A stretch of DNA of 64,000 nt from NCBI GenBank assembly GCA_049841135.1, contig JASGHK010000008.1, positions 310,001 to 374,000 on the forward strand, given 5' to 3'. The position numbers and the translations under genes are program-made. This document shows positions 57,645 through 64,000 of this stretch, piece by piece. Numbering within the stretch: position 1 is the stretch's first letter; each line of letters begins with the position of its first letter. The notes under the pieces were generated by a model. The model searched no databases. It saw nothing but the letters and a program-made list of their open reading frames with translations, and had not been told where the DNA came from. Origin of the DNA: JACRCT01 sp049841135. GTDB taxonomy: Bacteria > Myxococcota > Myxococcia > Myxococcales > UBA5297.

Positions 57645-59850
57645 GCGCGGTCAGCTTGGCGCGTTCCTCGGCGTCCATCGCTCGCGTCTCCACGATCGTC
57701 ATCGCCTTGAGCTGCTCCGGCGGCAGGCGCTGCAGGCCCAGGACGACCGGATCGACGGCCTCGGCGCCCGCGTGGGCTTCGACCTCGAGGCTCACCTCTC
57801 CCCCCGCGGCCTGACGCACGAAGCGGACCTCCCAGCCCTTGGGTTCGAGCAGCGAGTTGGTCTCGGGCGCGAGCACGCGCAGCGAGAGGAGCCAGGGCAT
57901 CTCGCGCAGGCGTGCGTGCCAGACGGCGAGCTCGCTCCAGACGTCGTTGGCGGTGAAGTGCGTCAGCCGCGCCCAGAGGTCCTTGCCGATGGCGTTCGCC
58001 CACGCCCGCGCCCGGTCGTCTTGTCCGAAGGCATAGCGATGCCGGATGATCCCCAGCCGCTTGAGCCTGGGCAGCTTCACCTCAATCGCCCGGGCGTCGC
58101 TGATCCACAGGCCAACGTCCTCCAGCGGCGGGTCGGGGCAGAGCTCGAGCAGCGGAGCGACGACCGAAAGGCGCAGGAAGTGGAAGGCGGTGACATGCCT
58201 GCCCGGGCCAAGGAACAGCTTCGCCAGAGTCTGCGCATCGCGCTCGGCGGCGTCGGCCCACTGGGAGATTCGCAGCGTGCGGACCGTGCCCCAGGCGCTC
58301 TCGTCCGTCGCCTTCGCGAGCCTGGGCAGCGCGACGAGCGCGCGCGAGAGGAAGCCCTGCTCGAAGTGCCGGCCCTTGGCCACGACGTACTGCGCCAGCG
58401 GGCCGGCAAGCCGGTCTTCGTGCTCTTCCAGGATCTGGCGCTCGCGCCGCAAGCCCGCGGGAGTCCCCCGCCCTGCCGCCCGCTCGCACTGAAGCGCGAT
58501 GAACTCGCCGCGGACGTCGCCGTGCTCGAGCAGCCAGTCGGCGTAGACGCGGCGCAGCTCCTCGGAGTCCGGGTCGTCGTAGATGCGCGAGAGGAACTCG
58601 CCCTCGGACCGTGCACGCTGCCGGACGCCGTCCTTGACCCCGGCCAGGCGCGAGCGGGCTCGGACCACGACGGGTTCGTCCTCGGAAACGGCCGTCGCTG
58701 GGACCCGCTTGAGCGCCTCCTCGAGCGAGCGCCCCTCGGCGCCGCGCCTGAAGTCTTCGAGGTACGAGTACCCCGGGAAGCGCGACAGGAGCGCGGCGCC
58801 CACCTGCTTGAGCGGCTCGAGCTGGCGGGCGTCCCGCAACGCGCTCAGATCCCGGAGCACTTCCCGGTAGAAGTGGAAGGACGCGTTCGAGCGATAAGGC
58901 TGGGCCTGGAGAAGCTTCACGAGCGCGGTGGCGATCCGCGGGTCGGCCTGGCCGGCCAGGGCCCGAAGGCGCCGCTCGGCCTCGCTCCACTGCGACGGCC
59001 AGGGCACCGCCAGCAGTGCGGCGATGGCCACCGGGTCGCGCTTCTTGGCGACCTCGTGCCACGCCCTCTCCTTCTCCGTCTTCGACCGGCCCGCGACGGG
59101 CGCGACCCGCACCTGCGACGAGAGCAAGTCGAGGAGGTCGGCGACCTCGGGTGCGCGCGTCTTGCCCCACAGCTCGAGCAGTCCCGCCAGCAGCTGGACG
59201 TCCTCGGCGTCCGGGACGGGCGGCGCATCGGACTCGTCCAGCGGAGCGCCCAGCCGCGCCAGCGCCTCCCTCGTCAGCTCGAGCCGCTTGCCCGACAGCG
59301 CCGGGACAACCTTGGCGAGCGCCGGCTTGGCCCGGTCCTGGTACCGGGAGAGCGCGTCGAAGGCCGCCATCCGCACATGAACCGAGGTGTCGGCGACGCC
59401 GTTCACCAGCACCTCGATCACCGCGTCGTCGACCAACTCCGGGCTCTTTCGCGCAACCGAAGCGAGCGCCGGAAAGACGCACTTGCGCAGGGCTGGCGTG
59501 GGCGAGGCGGAGAGGTGCAGCAGCGGCGGCAGCGCCCGAGCCTCGAAGCGCCACAGATCCATCAACTGCTTCTTGAGCCAATACGAACCTGACCCCTCGT
59601 CCACCAGGCACTGAAGGCCGTGGGCCATCAGCCATGGAGCGAGCGGGCTTGGGTCTTCCTTCGGCACCGGGAGATGGGTCGGGTGCACGACCGGCCGCTG
59701 CGCGACCCGGCCCAGGGCCACCGCGAACGGCACGGGCCCGTGGCCCGAGGCAGGCGGCAGCTCGCCCAGCGCGGCGATCGCCTCGTCCAACTGGGCGCGC
59801 AGCTCCGGGGTCGGCAGGAAGCTGCGGAAGGGCTCGAAGTCGTAAGACAT
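57631..59850 (-). CDS. HEAT-repeat plus TIGR02996-domain protein
   Basis: A 739-residue soluble protein. The N-terminal ~400 residues have armadillo/HEAT-type helical pairs (ALPPLLHLSASPTPALRKCVF, SPELVDDAVIEVLVNGVADT, VRMAAFDALSRYQDRAKPALA). The TIGR02996 motif EFLSRIYDDPDSEELRRVYADWLLEHGD lies near residue 435, followed by an LRR-like region (TVRTLRISQWADAAERDAQ). The C-terminus (EVRFVRQAAGGEVSLEVEAH) is not recognised. TIGR02996 is a myxobacterial hairpin found beside leucine-rich repeats; its function is unknown. It probably acts as a protein-binding scaffold. It is convergent with folB by a 14-bp overlap. Confidence 0.75.
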   Translation of the reverse strand: MSYDFEPFRSFLPTPELRAQLDEAIAALGELPPASGHGPVPFAVALGRVAQRPVVHPTHLPVPKEDPSPLAPWLMAHGLQCLVDEGSGSYWLKKQLMDLWRFEARALPPLLHLSASPTPALRKCVFPALASVARKSPELVDDAVIEVLVNGVADTSVHVRMAAFDALSRYQDRAKPALAKVVPALSGKRLELTREALARLGAPLDESDAPPVPDAEDVQLLAGLLELWGKTRAPEVADLLDLLSSQVRVAPVAGRSKTEKERAWHEVAKKRDPVAIAALLAVPWPSQWSEAERRLRALAGQADPRIATALVKLLQAQPYRSNASFHFYREVLRDLSALRDARQLEPLKQVGAALLSRFPGYSYLEDFRRGAEGRSLEEALKRVPATAVSEDEPVVVRARSRLAGVKDGVRQRARSEGEFLSRIYDDPDSEELRRVYADWLLEHGDVRGEFIALQCERAAGRGTPAGLRRERQILEEHEDRLAGPLAQYVVAKGRHFEQGFLSRALVALPRLAKATDESAWGTVRTLRISQWADAAERDAQTLAKLFLGPGRHVTAFHFLRLSVVAPLLELCPDPPLEDVGLWISDARAIEVKLPRLKRLGIIRHRYAFGQDDRARAWANAIGKDLWARLTHFTANDVWSELAVWHARLREMPWLLSLRVLAPETNSLLEPKGWEVRFVRQAAGGEVSLEVEAHAGAEAVDPVVLGLQRLPPEQLKAMTIVETRAMDAEERAKLTALKGS

Positions 59851-59916
59851 GCGTGCGGACCATACCCCGCTAGAATCCGGGCCGCTCCGCCGTTCTCCAT
59901 CGCAAGGAACCCCTCC

Positions 59917-61593
59917 GTGGCGCTCGACCTGCTGCTCATCTCCCCGCCCGTCGCCAACGTCGGCCAGGCCGCCGCCAGCATCTCCACCCTCACCGCCTAC
60001 CTGCGTTCGCGGGGCTGGTCGGTGGGCCAGTGGGACGCCTCCATCGACGCCTTCCACCACTTCCATTCCGCTTCCCACCTCGGCGCCTGCCGCGACCGCC
60101 TGGCGTCCGAAGGCGCCTCTGCCTCGCTCGTCCAGGCTGCGTCCGACGCGGCCTCCGGCATCGAGCAAGCCAAGGCCTCGCTGCGCTTGTTCGAGACGGT
60201 CGAGGACACGGCGGCCATGGAGCGGGCCTTCGCGGTCCTCGAGACGGCCGGCAACGTGCTCTCGGCCTCGGGGCGCGCGGGGACCGACCACACCTTCCGC
60301 CACTTCGACATCTCCGGCGCCTGGCGCGACTGGGACTCGCTCGTCGCCGCGCTCGACGACCCGGCGGCCAACCCCTACCTCGCCTGGTCGGACGAGCAGG
60401 CCATCCCGCGGCTCCTCGCGTCCGGGCCCAAGGCCGTCGGCATCTCGCTGACCTACTTCTCGCAGATCCTCCCGGGCTTCACGCTGATCCGGCGCCTGAA
60501 GAAGCTCGCACCGCAGCTCGCCGTGGCGGTGGGCGGCGGCTACCTCACGGCGCTGGGCGAGAAGGCCCGCGAGATCCCCAAGAGCGTGCTTCCCGTCGAC
60601 CTGCTCGCCACGCACGAAGGCGAAGCCGTGCTCGACGGCTGGCTGCATCGTGTCGCCGACCGATTGACCGACCGACCCGGCGCGGAGGCCGGCAGCTCCG
60701 TCGCCTCGTGCCTCGACCTGTCCCAGGTGCCGAGCCCCACCTGGCTCGCCGACGGCCTGGACCTCTCGCGCTACCTCGTGCCGCGCTACGCCGTCCCGGT
60801 GCCGGTGACGCGCGGCTGCCACTGGGGGCGCTGCCGGTATTGCAACATCTCCTCGCAGACCTCGTCGTCGTACCGCGTGCGGCCGTTCGAGCTGGCCATC
60901 CAGGACATCCAGGCGGTGATGGCCGAGACCGGCTCCAACTGGTTCGACCTGCCCACCGACTCCTTCCGGCCCGACCACCTGCACGCCTTCGCCAAGGCGA
61001 TCCTCGAGGCCAAGCTGGACATCCGCTGGGCCGCCGAGGTGCTCCTCCACCCGCAGCTGACGACCGAGGTCATCGAGGCTCTGGCGAAGTCGGGCTGCGT
61101 CTGCCTGCGCTTCGGGATGGAGAGCGCCTCCCCGGAAGTGCTGACCGCGATGAACAAGCCGCGCCCGGCGGGCCTCGCCGCGCGCATCCTGCGCGACTGC
61201 CGGGCGAACGGCATCCGCACCAGCACGATGCTCATCATCGGCTTCCCCACCGAGACCGCACGCCAGCGCAACGAGACCTTCGACTTCCTGGCCGACCACC
61301 ACGACGTCATCGACTTCGTGGCGCTGCACGAGTTCAACCTGGTCCCCGGCTCGCAGATGGCCGCCGATCCTTCGAGCTGCGGCCTCATCGCGCTGCCCAG
61401 CCACGCGGTGCTCCAGCCGTCCATTCCGTACCGCAACGCCAACGGCGTCGGCCTGGACGCGGACCAGGTTCACGAAACCGCCGAGGCCATGCGCGACGCC
61501 TTGCGCGACTTCTACCCGCACGTGGGCAAGCCCTGGGCGGTGGCCATCGGCGGATGGATGACCTTCCCGTGGTGCTGCCGGGGACGGCCTTAA
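59917..61593 (+). CDS. B12-binding-type radical SAM protein
   Basis: A 558-residue protein. The N-terminal ~230 residues fit a cobalamin-binding Rossmann-like domain (LDLLLISPPVANVGQAAASI, GVGGGYLTALGE-type strand). The radical SAM cluster motif is CHWGRCRYC, that is C-x4-C-x2-C, near residue 305, in the GCHWGRC context of B12-dependent radical SAM methyltransferase-like and RiPP-type enzymes. Later features are WAAEVLLHPQ, CVCLRFGMESASPEVL and TMLIIGFPTETARQRNE. A GTG with AAGGA nine bases upstream is the start. The substrate is unknown and no RiPP precursor is visible beside it. A large inverted repeat follows the stop. Confidence 0.8.
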   Translation: MALDLLLISPPVANVGQAAASISTLTAYLRSRGWSVGQWDASIDAFHHFHSASHLGACRDRLASEGASASLVQAASDAASGIEQAKASLRLFETVEDTAAMERAFAVLETAGNVLSASGRAGTDHTFRHFDISGAWRDWDSLVAALDDPAANPYLAWSDEQAIPRLLASGPKAVGISLTYFSQILPGFTLIRRLKKLAPQLAVAVGGGYLTALGEKAREIPKSVLPVDLLATHEGEAVLDGWLHRVADRLTDRPGAEAGSSVASCLDLSQVPSPTWLADGLDLSRYLVPRYAVPVPVTRGCHWGRCRYCNISSQTSSSYRVRPFELAIQDIQAVMAETGSNWFDLPTDSFRPDHLHAFAKAILEAKLDIRWAAEVLLHPQLTTEVIEALAKSGCVCLRFGMESASPEVLTAMNKPRPAGLAARILRDCRANGIRTSTMLIIGFPTETARQRNETFDFLADHHDVIDFVALHEFNLVPGSQMAADPSSCGLIALPSHAVLQPSIPYRNANGVGLDADQVHETAEAMRDALRDFYPHVGKPWAVAIGGWMTFPWCCRGRP

Positions 61594-61619
61594 GCGCGTG
61601 GAGGGTCGCGCCCTACCGA

Positions 61620-61679
61620 TTACCGAAGGCGTGTCCCGAGGCCTGCCGCTCGGATCGCCGGGAGATACGCCTTCGGCAA
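61620..61679. terminator. 60-bp inverted repeat after the radical SAM gene
   Basis: TTACCGAAGGCGT (61620-61632) and ACGCCTTCGGCAA (61667-61679) pair at 12 of 13 positions, and inner CCCG/CGGG bases extend the stem. There is no T-run. It may stop transcription of the radical SAM gene or be a structured RNA. Confidence 0.4.
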
Positions 61680-61719
61680 TCGCTCAATCTCATGGGTCGC
61701 CTCCAAGGAAGTGAAAGCA

Positions 61720-61752
61720 CTTGGCGACCTTGGCCCCTTGGCGACCTTGGCG
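61720..61752. repeat. Dispersed 33-bp repeat, copy 2
   Basis: Same 33 bases as 11470-11502 with one change, again between genes. It lies 127 bases upstream of the LysM/deacetylase start. The remaining gap 61594-61878 shows no gene. Confidence 0.6.
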
Positions 61753-61878
61753 AAAAATTACTTCCAAACTTCAGCCACTTGCCCGACACCTCCCGAAATC
61801 CGCCGCTCGAGGCAACTTTGTAAGCTGGTGTGCGACAATCACCCCGTCTTTGAACTCTAGCTTTCGGAGAGGGATCCC

Positions 61879-62795
61879 ATGCCCGGCCCCATCGGCAGCG
61901 CAACGTCCACCACCCCCGTCGCCCCCAAGACCACCACCCCGACCACCTACACGGTCCAGCCGGGCGACACCCTCTCGAAGATCGCCAAGAACTTCCTGGG
62001 CGACTCCAAGCGCTGGCCGGAGCTGCATGGAGCTGCAACAAGAACGTCCTCTCCGCCCCCGAGAAGCTCGGCGTGGGGATGAAGCTGACGCTCCCGACGG
62101 GCGCCACCGCTCCGCAGGCCCCTGCGACGCAGACGACCACGACTCAGCCGCAGAAGCCGGCGACCACGACTCCGGCCGTCACCCCCAACAAGACCGACGG
62201 CTTCCACAAGGTCGTCAACCTCACCTTCGACGACGGCCCGCACCCGGTGAACACCCCCCGCGTGCTCGACATCCTCAAGCAGCACGGCGTGAAGGCCACC
62301 TTCTTCTGCACCGGCGAGGGCATCCAGAAGAACCCCGAGCTGATCAAGCGGATCATCGCGGAAGGCCACGACATCGGTAACCACACCTTCACCCACGCCA
62401 ACCTCTCCAAGCTGACGCCGGCGCAGGCCAAGGCCGAGCTCGACAAGACCCAGGCCGCGCTGGACAAGGTGCTGGGCTACCACTACCCGATGTCCACCGT
62501 GCGCCCGCCCTACGGCGCCGGCCCCGCGATCGCCAAGCAGGCCATGGAGCCCGGCCAGAAGATGGTCCTCTGGAACGTCGACTCCAACGACTGGCGCTAC
62601 AAGAACGACGACGCGAAGATCTTCGCCAACATCTTCGAAGGCGCCAACAGCGTCCACGCCCGCGGCGGCACCATCCTGATGCACGACATCCAGCCGCAGA
62701 CGGTCCGCGTGCTCGACGAGGTCATCGGCCGCCTGCAGAAGCAGGGCTTCGACATCCAGATGGTCTCGCCGCAGCCGAAGCTGCCCACCATCTGA
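61879..62795 (+). CDS. LysM plus polysaccharide deacetylase (CE4), one frameshift
   Basis: A GGAGAGGG site precedes the ATG. The first part is a Thr/Pro-rich lead and a LysM domain (TYTVQPGDTLSKIAKNFLGD). Near 62033 one base is missing; the next frame completes LysM (NKNVLSAPEKLGVGMKL) and carries a NodB/CE4 domain: LTFDDGPHP, HDIGNHTFTH, the RPPYGA arginine, LWNVDSNDW and ILMHDIQP. That is the full metal and catalytic set for removal of acetyl groups from chitin or peptidoglycan N-acetylglucosamine. Corrected length is about 305 residues. No signal peptide is seen, which is odd for a LysM enzyme. The frameshift is probably a sequencing error. Confidence 0.85.
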
Positions 62796-62821
62796 TCGAC
62801 CGCTCGTCCATTCGACTTCTC

Positions 62822-62853
62822 GAGGCCGTCACCCTCCACCGGGTGGCGGCCTC
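62822..62853 (+). terminator. Hairpin after the deacetylase gene
   Basis: GAGGCCGTCACCC and GGGTGGCGGCCTC pair at 12 of 13 positions with a 6-base loop, 27 bases after the stop. No T-run follows, so termination efficiency is uncertain. Confidence 0.5.
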
Positions 62854-62908
62854 GCCGCTTCCGGTGCCGCATGGACTCGGCGTCCGCCGGCTTGGTAAAA
62901 CGCCCGCC

Positions 62909-64000
62909 ATGCCCTCCTCCCGCTTGCTGCTCGCCGCCCTCGCTGCGGTCTCCGCCGTCTCCGTCGCCGGCTGCGCCACGGTGCCGCTCTACCCGCCCCG
63001 CCCGCCGGCCGCTCCCGGCGCGCCCATGGCCGACCCCGCGCCGTCGAAGGCGGTCGTCCACCTGACCGTGACCCCCGAAGGCCTCAACCAGGCCATCGAC
63101 CTGGCGCTGCCGCTGGAGGGCTCCTCGACCTTCGAGCTGCGCGGGCCGCGCCCCTGGAAGTGGAGCCGCACGCCCATCGCCTTCAAGTTCGCCGACGGGA
63201 AGATCCAGGCCGCGGCCACCGTCAACGTCAGCGCCGAGCTGCCGATCATCGGCACCCAGTCGCTCTCCATGGACCTCAAGCTCTCGGGCGAGCCGGTGCT
63301 GACGAGCGAGTACAAGGCCAAGCTGCAGTCGGTGCAGGTGGAGCTCTCGTCCAAGGACATGAAGGTCAAGGCCGCCGACGCGGTGACCAGCGCCCTCAAG
63401 AAGCTGCGCGACGAGTTCCAGACGACCATCGAGAACTACGCGTACGACCTCTCGCCGCGGGTGATGGAGTGGTACGCGCGGCTGGCGGTCCCCATCGAGC
63501 TGCCGCTGGGCGAGGCCAAGGGCTGCCTGGCGGTGAAGGTGACCGGCGTCGAGGCCGGGCCCTCGGTGACCGCCGGCGGCTGGGAGAAGGACCTGGCGTT
63601 CATCATCGCGCCCTCGGTGACCCTGCCCTGCAACCCACCGACGCTGCCGCCCAAGCCGGCGCCGCTGGCCAACGTCGCGACGCTCCCCTCGGGCCCCTTC
63701 ACCCTGGTCGCGCCCATCGCCGCCTCCTACGACGAGCTGCAGAAGGCGATGTCCCTGGCGTTCACCGACGGCAAGCTCTTCTTCACCAAGGACTTCCCGG
63801 AGCTGTACCTCGAGAAGCCGGAGATCTACGCCGCGAACAACGAGCTGGTGCTCAAGCTGCACCTGGGCGGCGTGGCCAAGGCCAAGGGCCTGGCGCTCGA
63901 CCTCGAGGGCGACATCTTCTTCGCCGGCCACCCGGCGGTGATCGACAACGAGCTGCAGATCCCCGACCTGCAGCCGACCATCGAGACCTCGAGCTTCCTG
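62909..64000 (+). CDS. DUF4403-like outer-membrane lipoprotein, C-terminus beyond window
   Basis: An open frame of 364 codons to the window end. It begins MPSSRLLLAALAAVSAVSVA with a lipobox VAGC near residue 22, so it is lipid-anchored. The mature protein is beta-rich with alternating segments such as WKWSRTPIAFKFADGKIQAA, LPIIGTQSLSMDLKLSG and IELPLGEAKGCLAVKVTGVE, the layout of DUF4403/BamC-like tubular lipid-binding families. The role is not established, though such folds can carry lipids or assist envelope assembly. The frame is not in conflict with any neighbour. Confidence 0.75.
   Translation, partial: MPSSRLLLAALAAVSAVSVAGCATVPLYPPRPPAAPGAPMADPAPSKAVVHLTVTPEGLNQAIDLALPLEGSSTFELRGPRPWKWSRTPIAFKFADGKIQAAATVNVSAELPIIGTQSLSMDLKLSGEPVLTSEYKAKLQSVQVELSSKDMKVKAADAVTSALKKLRDEFQTTIENYAYDLSPRVMEWYARLAVPIELPLGEAKGCLAVKVTGVEAGPSVTAGGWEKDLAFIIAPSVTLPCNPPTLPPKPAPLANVATLPSGPFTLVAPIAASYDELQKAMSLAFTDGKLFFTKDFPELYLEKPEIYAANNELVLKLHLGGVAKAKGLALDLEGDIFFAGHPAVIDNELQIPDLQPTIETSSFL

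Noticed and set aside
57631..61521. A 1296-residue minus-strand protein
   Set aside because: Only the part from 59850 down is protein-like; the rest is antisense to the clear radical SAM gene on the plus strand and reads as low-complexity shadow.

Overview
The window is high-GC DNA with dense genes on both strands, most likely from a myxobacterium (Myxococcota, formerly Deltaproteobacteria). The evidence is a MYXO-CTERM-type sorting tail (end near 3592), two proteins with the TIGR02996 repeat-companion domain, a eukaryote-like Ser/Thr kinase, a MrpC-free but sigma54-rich style of regulation, a LexA-like box of the Myxococcus type, and an Alternative Complex III (ACIII) operon. No tRNA, rRNA, CRISPR array or phage was seen. 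Nine or more genes carry apparent single-base frameshifts, so the assembly probably contains indel errors; each case is flagged.

Layout. 1-9.4 kb is accessory: small Cys-rich lipoproteins, an ergothioneine synthase (egtB), a truncated MYXO-CTERM pseudogene, an Old Yellow Enzyme, then a cluster with a SUKH/SMI1-like protein, a DUF2132 protein, a bactofilin-like beta-helix protein and a TIGR02996 protein. 9.6-13.2 kb holds a chalcone-isomerase-like exported protein, a TPR membrane protein, a Coa1-like protein and a polytopic membrane protein. 13.3-20.3 kb is a heavy-metal efflux operon (tolC-cusB-cusA, minus strand) bracketed by two direct copies of the start of an acyltransferase gene; the left copy is a decayed fragment and the right copy is intact. 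rsmB follows.

22.4-27.8 kb looks like a stress-response module: a GAF-AAA+-Fis sigma54 activator diverges from a hemerythrin gene that has a textbook -24/-12 promoter and an upstream inverted repeat. It is followed by a DUF1858/DUF438/PAS protein, a cupin and a polyferredoxin membrane protein. 27.8-39.1 kb holds a Ser/Thr kinase, a GT87 mannosyltransferase-like protein, a TldD/TldE pair in which TldD has a Tat lipoprotein signal, a lone response regulator, a secreted lipase, TPR proteins and a metallopeptidase-TPR protein. A ParE/Phd toxin-antitoxin pair lies at 39.4-40.0 kb.

40.0-55.7 kb (minus strand) is the respiratory centrepiece: actA-B-C-D-E-F (ACIII), a small membrane protein and a second oxidase-like pair (coxB2-coxA2) form one overlapping run that ends in an intrinsic terminator. 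A canonical caa3 oxidase set follows (sco, coxB, coxA, coxC, coxD). The ACIII-coupled pair has lost a CuB histidine, both proton-channel entry residues and CuA ligands, which makes it the most interesting feature here. 56-64 kb holds a LexA-box radical SAM gene, folB, a HEAT/TIGR02996 protein, a B12-type radical SAM protein, a LysM-chitin/peptidoglycan deacetylase-like gene (frameshifted) and a DUF4403 lipoprotein cut by the window end.
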